DNA of 64,000 nt from Paracamarosporium sp. OC-R06-R3. Its lineage: Eukaryota; Ascomycota; Dothideomycetes; Pleosporales; Didymosphaeriaceae. Positions 23,312-34,941 of this stretch are shown here, in pieces. Position 1 is the stretch's first letter. Every line of letters begins with the position of its first letter. The position numbers and the translations under genes were made by a program. The DNA is taken from assembly GCA_019828545.1 (NCBI GenBank), contig JACVRA010000364.1:186001-250000 (forward strand), written 5' to 3'. Below the pieces are notes generated by a model, which was given only the letters and a program-made list of their open reading frames with translations, was not told the DNA's origin and did no database searches.

Positions 23312-23883
23312 TGTGATGAATTGGAATGTGATGGAGATTAGATGAAAGACTTATTGGCAATGCAAAGCTTCAGTGATAGTAGAGAGGTCGAGGGACCAGG
23401 AACACGCCCAGCTTTTGTACCCCCCAGCACGATGGCCTCTTCACCTGACCCAGTGATTTATTTACGTCATAACGACGACCGTCGCTGGAGCCAAGTCCAC
23501 AACATGGCGCCTTCCAATGGCAGCCCGGTTCGAAGCCCGCAGTCGCGCGACTGATGCGGCTTAGTGTCATCTATGCGCTGCTCGCAATTGTCCATGATGA
23601 AATTTCATTCCCATGGCGAGATCGGTCTATGAAAGGACGTCATTCCTGGCCTCCAAGAAGGATGCGGTCCAAGCTCCCTGGAGCTGGTCTCGCCAGCCGA
23701 GGTCCAGCGCGAGGCCCAATCAGGTTAGACCAACGCGTGGTGTTTGGGGAACGAAACATGCGATCGGACGCGAGGAGAACTGATCCGATGCGCAAGGCGG
23801 CTGGTCCACGAGGCGAAGGCCTTGCACGGTGAATCTAGCTACACGTCGATGAAGAAGAGGAGCGCCTCTAAGTTTTCGCAACT
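23312..23883. other. Divergent intergenic region, DUF1761 gene / Dabb gene
   Basis: About 570 bp between two divergent starts, expected to hold both promoters. Overlapping short frames at 23342-23554 and 23554-23832 have no domain content. Confidence 0.45.
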
Positions 23884-24493
23884 ATGGTGTTCAGAAGCCG
23901 CTCTCTTATGGGCGCAGCACTATGTCTCCTCGTCCTCGTTGTCTTCCTGCTCACACACGCACAAACAAAATCTTTTGGCTCAATTCTTCATACATCGTCC
24001 TTCAGAAAGAGACCTCCAACCGCAGTCACCCCGCTGACGACACATATCGTTCTGTTCAAATTCAACGACAATGCTGACCGAGGCGTCCTCAAAGATGTAA
24101 GAGCCTATCCTGTTCTCTTGGAACAGTCCACATGACCAACAGCGTGAATAGATAACCCTACAAATGCTGGGCCTTGAGAAATCCTGCATTCATCCTACGA
24201 CAGGAACGCCATATATAAAATCGATAACTGGCGGGAAGGATAACTCCCCCGAAGGCCTGCAGGTACTGTTCTAGATACTGGATTGTTCCATGGTCACCTT
24301 CTAATGGCTGTGGTAGGAGGGCTTGAGTCATGCATTTGTTGTGCAATTCCATTCCAACGAGGACCGCGATTACTACGTCAACCAGGACCTTGCTCATGAG
24401 GCTTTCAAGAAGGCTGCAGGGCCTTTTATAGAGAAGGCGGTCGTTGTAGATTTCCAGGATGGCGTGTTCATGCAAACGCAGCCGGGGATATAG
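23884..24493 (+). CDS. Dabb-domain protein (stress-responsive A/B barrel) with N-terminal membrane anchor
   Basis: Three exons (23884-24096, 24152-24262, 24317-24493) encode 166 aa. Residues 8-25 (LMGAALCLLVLVVFLLTH) form a signal anchor or signal peptide. The Dabb ferredoxin-like barrel follows: THIVLFKFNDNADRGVL, then ITLQMLGLEKSC, the TGGKDNSPEGLQEGLSHAFV block and VVQFHSNEDRDYYVNQDLAHEAF, ending VVVDFQDGVFM. Dabb proteins are small dimeric barrels, including plant stress proteins, polyketide cyclases and aldehyde-related enzymes; the anchored fungal type has no known role. All junctions are phase 0. The membrane anchor is an addition to the basic domain of about 100 residues. Confidence 0.86.
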
Positions 24494-25446
24494 GATTACG
24501 ACCCACCAAGTAGTATATTTAGATACGAGTCGATGCTCAAACCTATGTAGAGAATGTTGTCAGTATCGATGTTGACCATCTGAACTGTGTGCTGGTACAT
24601 TTGTATGACGCTAAGAGCGGTTGATAACTCGGTGTGATCGTGGTTTGATAGTGGCAGAGCCCAAGCGAACACCTCGTGACTTTTGCTCTCCTACCTGAAT
24701 TGTATTTGCGCATAAATGGTATATTCATACTTGTTTAGACTGGCGCTGTTTAAACGTGCGCTAAGTGAGATGTAGGGAGAGTATGAATGATCCCATGAGA
24801 GGCGTCGACAAGATGTTTGATATGCGCATCGCGATTGGTGGTTTTGCCTCAAATTGTACTTTCTTCCATTGTGACCAAACATTTGTCTGTCTTGTAAAGA
24901 CTGAGCTTACAACCCCGTAAAGGTCTGAAGACTCGCTGCAGCTGTGCTACTGCAGGATACCAAATGCAGCATTTAAGGTACTGATACAGTACCATATATA
25001 TTATCTTCATACACCTATCTGTCTTTGTTTTGAATAACGTCCTACGAGACTGTTTTGAATGCGCGCAACTGATGCTTTTTGACCTACACCAAGCGAACTA
25101 ACCCCCCAGTTCGACGAAACAGCCACTTCCACCAGGCAAAAACCATACAAGCTCAGGAAATTTGAAAACTACTGGCCATGTCTTCCACGCTCGGTCAAAC
25201 GTGTACAACTTCTTACGTGGCCCCTCCCCTAACGTAGTTGGAACTTAGCGTTTATGCTGTCGCTACCGCCGCCAATCATTCTGCATCCCTCCCGGCGCTC
25301 TGTCACTCCCCACTGATCTCCGACACGCCATCGAATTCGATCCTCGACTTTTCCGACGGTCCACGAGACAAGTCCAACTTACTGCTTATATTGTTAGTAT
25401 AGATATGTAAAACTTTGGAACATTGTCATCAAGCAACAAATCAACA
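24494..25446. other. Intergenic, no gene recognised
   Basis: About 950 bp between the Dabb gene and tRNA-Asn. A+T-rich, with only short overlapping frames. A small palindrome-like segment TACTGATACAGTA lies at 24979-24991. Confidence 0.45.
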
Positions 25447-25539
25447 TCCTCCGTGGCGCAATTGGCTAGCGCGTCTGACTGTTAAACCAGCAATGGTTCG
25501 GCGATCAGGAGGTTCGTGGTTCGAGCCCACGCGGGGGAG
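25447..25539 (+). tRNA. tRNA-Asn (anticodon GTT), with a 19 nt intron
   Basis: The cloverleaf folds by eye. Acceptor stem TCCTCCG pairs with CGGGGGA (one T-G wobble); D-stem GCGC/GCGC has loop AATTGGCTA; anticodon stem TCTGA/TCAGG has loop CTGTTAA; variable loop AGGTT; T-stem CGTGG/CCACG has loop TTCGAGC. The intron AACCAGCAATGGTTCGGCG lies between positions 37 and 38, the canonical site. Anticodon GTT reads Asn codons. A T-run (TTTCTTTTT) about 5-14 bp downstream can serve as the Pol III terminator. Internal A and B boxes (TGGCGCAATTGG and GGTTCGAGCCC) are intact. Confidence 0.93.
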
Positions 25540-27161
25540 TGAGATTTCTTTTTGGGTCCGTGTGCATTCCAAGTGATGAACTATCATTCTTTTGCCTTCG
25601 AGCAGCAGTGCTCATCCACTCGAAAAGAGGGATGCAAAAGCGGCTGCAACGGTGTGGGGCTGGGACTGCGTCGATCTCTTCTCTGGGGTACCTGATCAAC
25701 ATGATTCAGATCAGTGTCAACGGCTGGGAAAGGCATCAATGGAATTGTAAGTTTGTGTCCTCACTCACGTTCACAAATGTATGTGGAATCGACTACGATA
25801 TTTAAGTTCTTGCCGCGGCCTGTCTCGAACCAAAGTCCTTTGCGTTTATAAGGACGCCAGTCTATCACAACCTAACTTATACTTTTAATGTTGTAATCAA
25901 GACCCGCAATGAGACCCAGCAAGCGTCATTCTGCAGAAGTGATCGATGAGATACTGGAAGCGGCCCAGCAGATGCAGAGCTAGTCGCCAATCACTATTTT
26001 GTTCCCTGCATACAATCCTTTCTATAGATATCAAAATACTTGGCCGTTCTGTTGTCCTTAACCATGACTCTCGGAGGACGCTGATGAAACAAACGTTTGG
26101 CTACTACGTTTATGTACATCGTCGTGCTATCCACGTCGGTTTGTGCTACCTTTCCCAAAGCGACCCGATCTATGGGAACTGTACAGTCCTCGCTGGCTCC
26201 TGTAGAATGCCACGTCCGCGCTTGAACAAGGCAGGTAACGTAGCAGCGGGCGCATAGTCGCGATGCACGCCGCCACAATACCCAACACAGTCTCAAAGCT
26301 GGAATAGAGGGCGATGGGCGCGATCTCGTAAAGGAAATCTTGCGAATTCTGGTACCTGAAGGGGGACCGTACGCGGATAATTGAGGCGACAGTTGCTATT
26401 CAAATGATGAAGAAGATAGAGACTTGGGTTAAAACAGCCGCAGGCCCGCATTTCCACCCATATAATTAGGAGTACTCTCTTTCCAAGCATCGTTTACGTT
26501 TCTACAACGGATTACCCAAATTATGATACGGACAAGAGCAGCTATGTTTATCGTGTCCTCTCTCAACGGCGAACGCAGGGGGCGGTCGGCCGTGCACAAT
26601 ATCTGCACAAGTGATGCAATGCTGAGATGACGGCAGGGATGCGAGTGCGTTTCGACATGTTTCAACCGCGAGAATCCGAAGCTTTCGTAGTGTGGCTCTC
26701 GACAAAAGGAGCGCGACGCAGAGAGGCGCGGTGCAGACGCATGGCCCGGCGGCGGCGTGCGTAAGGCTGAGGCTTCTGCGGGAGCCGTGTCGATCTCCTT
26801 CGACGCGTTTCTCGAGCTGCATGTCATCCACAGCACTAGCTCAGCTCGTGCCAAACCTCAGTCAGCGCTCGCTCGGTGGGAAGGCATGACCCCTCCCAGC
26901 CACCAACACCCTCTCCGTTGCCCTTCTCTTCGTCCTCTCCCTGATGCAGCGTACTCCGCGCCCTTCGCTTCTGTATTCTTCTGCTGCCGCCCCACGTATT
27001 TCACTTGCGCGACCGCTTGCGGACGCAGACAATCCTCCGTGACGTGCTGCGGCCGTGCCTTGTTTCACTCCAAGATTATACACGGGACTGCTGCAACAGC
27101 CGGACTCGACACCCTCGCCCGACTCGACCACCCGCTGAGTAGCAGCATCCACACATCTGCC
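25540..27161. other. Intergenic plus likely 5' leader of the Tcp11 gene
   Basis: About 1.6 kb without a recognised gene. The frame upstream of the Tcp11 start is open from about 26757. Its extra 135 residues are Pro/Cys/Ser-rich and unlike the family, so I treat it as leader rather than coding. Confidence 0.45.
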
Positions 27162-30083
27162 ATGGACGGTTCGTTCTCCGATCCTGAGCTTGACCTGAGC
27201 GACGTCCGGATGCCTCCCAACGACGACATACCAGAGGAGGCTGAGATGATCCTGTCGGACGGCGCCGAAAGCACCCAGCCCTTCTCTCCTCCCCCGCGCA
27301 TCGCCGCCCGCTTCTATCGCTCGTCGAATAACCGCCGGAAGACGTCCGCGACGTCGTCCCGCCGCAATTCGATATCCTCGACACATTCGCACACGTCCAC
27401 ACGTTCGTTCCGCAACACCTGCCAGAGCCAACATGTAGCTCAACATCTGCGACGCGCCTCCATCCTTGAGACCCGCAAGGCCAGACTAGCAGACCGAGCT
27501 GCCCACGCGGAGCAGGTCCGATTGAGGGCTGCGTTGGCAAAGGCCATTCCTCGTAACACCAACAGTGAAGAAAGAGCGTTGGCAGCCCAGCAAGCTCGCG
27601 AACGGCATTTGGCACAGGTGGCTGCAGCCTGTGCTGAGGAAGTCCGGCGCGCAAAGAAGGTCGCAGAGGACATGAAAGAACGCAAGGCCGCTGAAGAACG
27701 GAGAAGCCGCCAGGAAATGGAAGACAGACTGGCCGAGGCTGAGAAGAGGAGACTGGAGTACAAGCGCAACGTTCGCAGACCAAGAACTTCCAGCTCGCCC
27801 CCTGCCGACGCAAAGAAGATTACAACACGTCCTGCAGTAAGTCCTGAAGAGGCTGCGAAGCGTATCCAAGCTGCCTGGAGAGCCAGAACTAGGAAAAACA
27901 TTGTCGATGCATGGTTGGCGTTTGGCTTGTCCATTGATAAGGTTCACGACCATGGATTTGAGGAGGTGACAGCCCTGCTGAACGAGCCAAAGGTGCTGGC
28001 AGCCACGGAACAGATCATGGCCCTTTTCGGCCTACTTTCTGGTGAAGACTCAACTTCACGCGGTCCGGCAATTCGGACTTTTCTAGCCGCCTTCTTGATT
28101 CTCGGACACCCTACACAAGTCCTCAGCCGTGATGGCGACCAGGAGCAGGATCTCATCCAGAAGGCTAAGGACCTGATTATATCTTTCGAAGCCGCACTCA
28201 GCAAGCTGACAACGTTCAACTATTATATACCATCACCCACACGCCTCGAGACGGTTGCACTCGCCCATGGTGCATTTACAACTGCCTTCAATTTCTGGAA
28301 GGCGCGCGACTCGTCCGCCCTCATTGAGACGATGGTGGCATCCTTTGTCAGCCTTGATGCAATTTGGCAGAGCGTAAAGGATGAGACAATAGAAGTCGTT
28401 GCTGAAGAGTACAAGAGCGGAATACGCGACAATCAGGCAATCCTGTTAAGCAAGATAAAGCGACTTGCTGGCCCTGACCGTGCATTGCAGCTAATCAGGA
28501 AAGCTATTCGCGAGTCCAGACGGGCGCGACCTAAGAGAGGACCCAGCGGCGAAGTTGCACGCCCCCGTGTCGCTTCACCTACACCAGCATCTCCGATCGC
28601 AGACGAGCAAGCAGCAACGCAGGCGGAGGCGGCATCGCAGCTTGCAGCGTCGAATGCTACACAGGCCTCTGAGGGACATCAAGCTAACTCCCTATCCAAA
28701 CTTTTCACCTCTATTCCTAACAATAGGGTTCTTGTCCATGAACTATCCATTGACAAAGAATACCGAATTGACGCCTCACCAACTGCTGATCTCCGCGATG
28801 CGCTGAATCGCGAACTTTGCGATGCTATGCGCAATGGCTTCGAGCATGGGGAAGGAGCCATGTGGACCGCCGCCATGGCGGAAAACATCCGTGCAAAACT
28901 TTTACGCCTCCTCAAGCCGGGCAACACGATGCATACTTTGATATCGGAGACATTAGATGCCGATCTCATCAGTCAACAGTCCAGTCAAGGGATGTTTTCC
29001 TACGCGAAGTTCTTCGACTTTATTGCGAACATCCTTCCTAAACTCTGCGCGCCTTTCCGGGATGCTGAGGTTAAAGCGTTAGCAGATGAACTACGAGAGG
29101 AAGGGACGTTACCTGAGATGATTGAGAAGTTGTTCAAACTCCTTCATACCATCGACCTACTTTCTTTGGACTACTCCAACTTCCTCCTGATGCAATCAGC
29201 TCCAATCCTAATCAAAGAGGCTCCAACGTATGAACAGCGCGAGTTCGCCGAAGATCTAGAACAAGGGAGGATCACATTAAAGAGGACACGACGTTGGTGG
29301 AGGAGCGCTGCTGTCAACATGCACACAGAAGCTGACAGACGCGACCCATGGAGCGATCCAGTACCGATGAACCGACCAACACCTCAAAAGATCTACGCTC
29401 GGGGTTTGATAGACCTCGCCATAGCTACACCTCCACTGAGGGACTCTGAGCTACCCGAGACGTTGGAGCTTGACCGAGCCCGCATTGCCCGCATTCGTCA
29501 AGAAGCTCTTCGAATTACGACTATCGGTGGTATTCTGCTCACGGCCAAGAACCTGCTCAAGCGAGACGTGCGCTCTCAATGGAAAAATGACGCGAACCGT
29601 ATGTGGGAGACCCTCAAAGATGGTTACCTAAAGGATCCAGCAACGCCTTCCAAGATCTCATCGTTGCTTGAATCATCGCACGCTATGCCACCCTCCACGC
29701 GTACCCAGCTTGCCTCGACCATTACACGCCTTCTCACACAAGCCGACTCTGGTCGACTTTCCGACCCCGTCATGAAGGTTCTGTTCCAGCGTTTGAAGAC
29801 ACACATTTTCAACCGCGTATCAGCTAGTAGCTCCAGCGAACGCGTCAGGGCTGCAAGTACAGCCACGGAGGGTCTCGCCACCACTGGTCTCCCCGAATTT
29901 GTGTCGCAGGTTGGAGATATTTGCGAGCAGTTGAGCAAAGTGAGTGATGTGGACCGGAAGGCGCATGGCAAGTGGTATGAGGAGATTGCGGAAGAGCTGG
30001 AGAGACTTGGTGCTGAAGGCCTAGACTTCGAGGGGATGTCCAGCGCGGAGTCAGAGACTTCCACTGGCAGCTCGTCCGAGTGA
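27162..30083 (+). CDS. Tcp11-family protein with IQ motif (Sok1-like)
   Basis: A single exon encodes 973 aa from ATG 27162 (MDGSFSDPEL). The acidic, Ser-rich N-terminus is followed by a long basic coiled coil (RLRAALAKAIPRNTNSEERA, then EEVRRAKKVAEDMKERKAAEE). An IQ motif, EEAAKRIQAAWRARTRK, is near residue 235. The T-complex 11 domain fills the C-terminal half, including FTSIPNNRVLVHELSIDKEY and LCDAMRNGFEHGEGAMWTAAM, then IRQEALRITTIGGILLTAKN. Yeast Sok1 suppresses loss of PKA, so a role in cAMP/PKA-related signalling is inferred. The IQ motif suggests calmodulin or myosin-light-chain binding. The frame continues upstream to 26757, but that part looks non-coding, so the start is the main uncertainty. 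The C-terminus is a Ser/Glu tail. Confidence 0.88.
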   Translation: MDGSFSDPELDLSDVRMPPNDDIPEEAEMILSDGAESTQPFSPPPRIAARFYRSSNNRRKTSATSSRRNSISSTHSHTSTRSFRNTCQSQHVAQHLRRASILETRKARLADRAAHAEQVRLRAALAKAIPRNTNSEERALAAQQARERHLAQVAAACAEEVRRAKKVAEDMKERKAAEERRSRQEMEDRLAEAEKRRLEYKRNVRRPRTSSSPPADAKKITTRPAVSPEEAAKRIQAAWRARTRKNIVDAWLAFGLSIDKVHDHGFEEVTALLNEPKVLAATEQIMALFGLLSGEDSTSRGPAIRTFLAAFLILGHPTQVLSRDGDQEQDLIQKAKDLIISFEAALSKLTTFNYYIPSPTRLETVALAHGAFTTAFNFWKARDSSALIETMVASFVSLDAIWQSVKDETIEVVAEEYKSGIRDNQAILLSKIKRLAGPDRALQLIRKAIRESRRARPKRGPSGEVARPRVASPTPASPIADEQAATQAEAASQLAASNATQASEGHQANSLSKLFTSIPNNRVLVHELSIDKEYRIDASPTADLRDALNRELCDAMRNGFEHGEGAMWTAAMAENIRAKLLRLLKPGNTMHTLISETLDADLISQQSSQGMFSYAKFFDFIANILPKLCAPFRDAEVKALADELREEGTLPEMIEKLFKLLHTIDLLSLDYSNFLLMQSAPILIKEAPTYEQREFAEDLEQGRITLKRTRRWWRSAAVNMHTEADRRDPWSDPVPMNRPTPQKIYARGLIDLAIATPPLRDSELPETLELDRARIARIRQEALRITTIGGILLTAKNLLKRDVRSQWKNDANRMWETLKDGYLKDPATPSKISSLLESSHAMPPSTRTQLASTITRLLTQADSGRLSDPVMKVLFQRLKTHIFNRVSASSSSERVRAASTATEGLATTGLPEFVSQVGDICEQLSKVSDVDRKAHGKWYEEIAEELERLGAEGLDFEGMSSAESETSTGSSSE

Positions 30084-30818
30084 TGGTAACCTGAGGTTTG
30101 CAGACACCATCTTGCTCAATCTGCGTACGTTGCGTCAATGCAGGCAGGTTTGATCATTGAACGACGGTCATTCCTGGTGCCTCCATCTTCTAGTTGTCGT
30201 AGGGTTGCTTTTCATTCTTCATGCTTCTTTGTCGTTTCATTTCAGATTCTACTGTCCGTTTTTCTTCGACTTGTTTCTGCTTTCGGTCACTCGGCGTTTG
30301 AAGGCATTCTTTCGGAGTATGCTCTGGGTTTGGATAGCCTCTTTGTGTGGCTTCGTGATATCAATTTGGTTCTATTGATTTAGCATATAGAGACGACTAG
30401 CTGGCGCGGGTGCTTTAGCTAATGAATACGATATATACTAGTGCGAATTGCATGACACTGTTGAATCGAACGAAACTGTGCATTACTCTCAGCCAAAACT
30501 AGGGTACAGAGATTATAACTTCGACCAAGTGAGGTTTGGATAGGCGAGAATATTTTGAATGCACACACTACTAAAACAGAATAATGTATTCTGATAGGAA
30601 GAAGCTCCCTCAATTTTCTCCAAACGAAACGCGGAGGTATGGACCGTGCGCGGTCATCCCTGGCGCTGACGTATTTCTTGTGTTCGTCTGCGCCTACCCT
30701 CTATGTTGGTCTCCGCACCGCCACTTCAGCTGCTTGCTCAGGTGTTATACAGCCGCACGTGTCTTCACAACGCGTTGCAACAACCTGTCCTGTCGAACTT
30801 TAGCACTAATCTCCAGGT
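30084..30818. other. Intergenic promoter region before the RhoGAP gene
   Basis: About 730 bp. T-rich at 30180-30400 after the Tcp11 stop, likely its 3' UTR. No domain-bearing frame on either strand. Confidence 0.45.
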
Positions 30819-33267
30819 ATGAGCGGTTTACGCGCCCACATCGCCGGTCGTTTGCGCAGCTCATCGCTCTCCGCGGTCCCTCCACGACAAGAATCGCCGG
30901 ATTACTCCCCCGAGCTCGCCAGACATGCTGCTTCCATACTCTTTCAGTCGCCTATTCCTTCGCGGGAAAACAGGCCTGTATATATACTCAATGCCGCCGC
31001 TCTACCCGATTCAAGAGAAGAGAATTTCGACTCCCTCCTCCCCTATGTGCTGGCGCGGCTTCCTGAAGAGGACGAGCTCGTGAGGGGCTTCGAATATGAA
31101 GTTGTGTTTTTCGCTGGCGACTCAGACGGCTCCGCTACCTCAAAGAGAAACAGACCTGGCTGGGGGTGGTTCTTGCAAGCATATCATGTGCTATCGAGGG
31201 CGATGCGGAAGCGCCTGCAGAAGCTATATATCGTGCACGAGAAAGCGTGGGTTAGGATCCTCACTGAAGTTTTCTCGACGATTGTCAGCCCAAAGTTCAG
31301 AAGGAAGATCATACATGGTGCGTCCCTATTTCTGTCATTTGAGGGCATGCCATTAACTATTCGCAGCATCTGACCTGACCAACCTCGCACTGCATATCCC
31401 GATAGAAGACCTGTTAATCCCTCCTTCTACCTACCTCTACGACCGACGAGTATCTGATGATATCTTTGCTCCGTACGTTAGCGGTCACCGGGCCTTTGGT
31501 ACTCGCCAGCCTCTACCTATCGGCAGTAAGGGCACACCACGGTTGCCAAGAGTCTTGCGAGAAACTACGGCTTTCCTTCTCTTGGAACAGAACATTACAG
31601 CTGAAGGACTTTTCCGTGTACCACCGCACTCCAAGCTTCGGGATGTGCTTAAAGAGGCGTATGATAGAGGCCAAAAGTACATCATTTGGAAAGACAACGG
31701 AGCCGTGCTGCCGCTTCCTCCATACCCGCATGCTGAACATCAAAACGAGATCATCGCCGAAATAGACCCTAGGGACGCCTACTCGGTCTTCATGGCCGCT
31801 GCACTCATCAAGGCCTGGTATGCCGATCTGCGCCAGCCCATTTTCCCACAGTCCTCTTACCATGAGTTGAAACGGCTTTATGGCAATCCTGATGATGTTC
31901 CTGAGCTGGAACGGCTCAAGGAGCTCTTTTCTCCCACATCCGAATGGTCGTTTCTTCCTGCCATCTCGCGCGAGATTGTGGTCAAGCATCTACTCCCAAC
32001 CCTAAGCGCAGTCGCAGCTCGCGAGGAACAGAACAAGATGACGCCAGAGAACTTGGCAGTATGCATCGCGCCAGCTTTGCTGCATGGCCCTGATCAACTA
32101 GAGGATGCCAAGATGTCTTCCATTGTACGACGGATTTTCACAGAGGCGATCGATCAATGGTCACAAGGCCTGCGAGAAGCTTGCGATGAGACTGAAGCCG
32201 CGTTTAGAGGATCTCTGGGATTGCCGCAGTCTCAGGCCGACTGGGAAGATCCCCTCGAGCAGCAGAAGGGGACGGAGGAAGGGAAGACGTGGGATGAAAA
32301 TCAGTCGATTGGAATCGTTCTTCAAGACAACGAGAAACCAACAGAATTGCCACCTGCCCTACCGCCGCGTGTAGGGATAGTATCTGGAAGATCATCCAAC
32401 GACAACGCTACAAAACGTAAACCAGCTCCTCCCCTCGAAGTTCCTCCTCGATACTCTACAATTGTTACCGACAGTCCTATAGATGCTTCTCCTGTAACTT
32501 ACGGTGCAACCACAGACGGGTTCGCACCGCGACGAGACGATCCAATCCCCAATGTACATGTCCCCGACGAGAAAAAATCTGGTACGAGCTCTGGCGATTC
32601 TTATGCTCCTCAACTTATTCTTCCCAAGAGGAAAACCCTGACAGCAGAGCAGATCGATAATGCTGAAAACGCAATTGCGCAAGTACATGCGCGCAAGGCA
32701 TCGGAAGAGGAAGAAACAGGTGTAAAAGCTCCGAAACCGTCAGAGCTTAAGGGTTCTGCCATGCCTCTACCAGGTCTAGCCAATCTTTCCCTCAGCAAGC
32801 CAGGAGTGGGATCTGCACCGCCTGTAAAGCGCAAAGCAGTCTCTGGCACGTATACTGCGTCACAAGGATCGTCCCCAACAAGTGCTACATCTACCGAATC
32901 ACCTTCGACAGCAATTCCTACTCCCTTTAGCGACTTTCGCCGGCCTAGTCTCCCAGCGAGCGTAAATCGTACTCCGAATATAAACTCGCTGGCGCGCCCA
33001 GTATTTCCAACTAATCCCGTCACCAATCGACCCGCCTCCAAGTCCACATCGCTTCCAGTCCCTGGCCCAAAACCACGAACCCCATCACCTTCGTTGTTGC
33101 AACGAATGCCATCTTTTGAGACTTCTAAGAAAGAAAAAAGTCTTGCACCACCTAGCAATCCGCGCAAGCTTAATATGAAGAAGCAATCGGTGGATGATCT
33201 AAGGCGTTTGTATGAAGAGAGGGCTGGAACTGCGAGCGTCTTGGTGGAGGCGGGCCGGAAGCACTGA
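30819..33267 (+). CDS. CRAL-TRIO + RhoGAP protein (Ecm25-like)
   Basis: Two exons, 30819-31317 and 31367-33267, encode 799 aa. Residues about 35-190 form a divergent CRAL-TRIO (Sec14-like) module: RPVYILNAAALPD, LPEEDELVRGFEYEVVFF, LQKLYIVHEKAWVRILTEVF, KIIHASDLTNLALHI. The RhoGAP domain follows (about 220-430): LPRVLRETTAFLL, the arginine-finger segment AEGLFRVPPHSKLRDVL and KMTPENLAVCIAPALL. The C-terminal 330 residues are Pro/Ser-rich with SH3-type motifs (ALPPRVG, APPLEVPPRYS). The module order is that of p50RhoGAP and yeast Ecm25, which act on Rho/Cdc42 GTPases in polarity and endocytosis. The 49 nt intron has a TTAAC branch point and phase 1. ATG 30819 precedes the conserved domain by a normal short leader. 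Confidence 0.9.
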
Positions 33268-33591
33268 AAATTGCACCTTTTTTTCCCCTCATCATGGATA
33301 CCCAAAAATAAGCATAATACACAATAATACATCTTCAAAATTTACTCTATCAAATGAACAGCCAGGTCCATCCTCATTTTTACAGCTCTGTTGGGGGATT
33401 CAAATGCATTTGCTTGTTTTTCATGGTAGTGACCCCGCCTATTGGCCCCTGCAGGAATTCTTGCTCGGCTTCCGAACTCGGGCGCCCGCATTCAGTCCAG
33501 TCAGCCAGTGAGATTACAACCACCCCGTCACAGATAAAATTGTTGGCTAGTCTGTGACTCTTCAACGCACAACAAACGTGTACCCGCAGCC
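33268..33591. promoter_or_regulatory. Promoter region of chorismate synthase
   Basis: This 324 bp segment between the RhoGAP stop codon and the chorismate synthase start holds no gene. It must contain the RhoGAP 3' UTR and the ARO2 promoter. Near 33464-33481 there is TCGGCTTCCGAACTCGGG, and no clear TATA box was seen. Confidence 0.45.
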
Positions 33592-34941
33592 ATGTCGACC
33601 TTTGGCAACCATTTTAGAGTTACGACGTGCGTCATTGTGCGAAAATTCTGCCCGAAGCGCAATTAACTGATATTCTGCACAGCTACGGCGAATCCCACTG
33701 CTTGTCGGTGGGATGCATAGTCGATGGCTGCCCGCCGGGCATGGCCCTTACGGAGGCAGATATCCAGCCCCAGATGACGCGACGACGGCCCGGACAAAGC
33801 GCAATCACAACACCTCGCAATGAGAAGGACAGGGTGGAAATCCAGTCGGGTACAGAGTTTGGCATCACGCTGGGAACGCCGATTGGCATGCGCGTCATGA
33901 ACGAAAATCAGAGGAAGCAGGACTATGGTAACCAGACCATGGATGTCTATCCAAGACCGAGCCACGCGGACTGGACATACTTGGAGAAGTACGGGGTCAA
34001 GGCGAGCTCTGGCGGTGGGAGGAGTAGTGCGCGCGAAACGATCGGTATGTGCCTCGCAGTGCAACGCTAATGGGCGTGGTTGACGGAACTGATGGTGTAC
34101 AGGACGAGTCGCTGCAGGCGCAATAGCAGAAAAGTACCTCCGCGAAGCCTACGGCGTCGAGATTGTCGCCTTCACAAACTCAATCGGCAACGAATTCCTC
34201 TTCCCCCCCACACCCGAACACCCTACCTGCGCCACAAATCCCGAGTATCTCAAGCTAATCGACGTCATAACGCGTGAGCAAGTCGACCAATTCCTGCCCG
34301 TACGATGTCCGGACGACGAAGTCACAAGGCGCATGGAGAAGCTGGTAGCTGATTATAAGGAGAAAGAGGACAGCATTGGCGGCACTGTGACGTGCGTGGT
34401 TAGGAACTGTCCGAGCGGGCTTGGTGAGCCGTGCTTCGATAAGCTAGAGGCAACGCTGGCACACGCCATGCTGAGTATACCTGCGACGAAGGGTTTTGAA
34501 ATCGGTAGCGGATTTGGTGGATGCCAGGTGCCTGGCTCGATTCACAATGATCCCTTCATCAAGGCATCTGCCATCCCCGCAGGCACCGGTCACGCATCTG
34601 TCCAACGGCCGCGCCTCACGACGAAGACGAACAACTCTGGCGGTATCCAGGGAGGCATATCAAATGGTGCGCCTATCTACTTTACGGTCGCGTTCAAGCC
34701 CCCCGCAACTATCGGTCAGGCACAGACGACGGCAAACTATGACACTTCCGAGGGAGTACTGGAGGCGAAGGGACGGCACGATCCGTGTGTGGTGCCCCGT
34801 GCGGTGCCCATTGTCGAGTCGATGGCGGCGCTGGTGATTATGGATGCGGTATTGGCGCAGCAGGCGAGGTCGGCGGCGAGAAGTCTACTGCCGCCGTTGA
34901 AGGGCGTGGTGCCGGTGCAACAGGCGCAACATGGGGTTTAG
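33592..34941 (+). CDS. ARO2: Chorismate synthase
   Basis: Three exons (33592-33626, 33683-34044, 34103-34941) encode 411 aa. The enzyme (EC 4.2.3.5) converts 5-enolpyruvylshikimate-3-phosphate to chorismate, the last common step to Phe, Tyr and Trp, in the cytosol. The N-terminus [16 protein letters not shown] is joined across intron 1. The signatures are [19 protein letters not shown], the FMN-binding [18 protein letters not shown] across intron 2, [10 protein letters not shown] and [13 protein letters not shown]. Fungal forms are bifunctional, with their own NAD(P)H-dependent flavin reductase activity. All phases agree, and length is normal for the family. The last 20 residues, rich in Gln/Val, are slightly longer than in yeast Aro2. 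Confidence 0.97.

Noticed and set aside
26757..27161. N-terminal extension of the Tcp11 protein by 135 residues
   Set aside because: Pro/Cys/Ser-rich sequence with no similarity to the family; the start MDGSFSDPEL is more natural.
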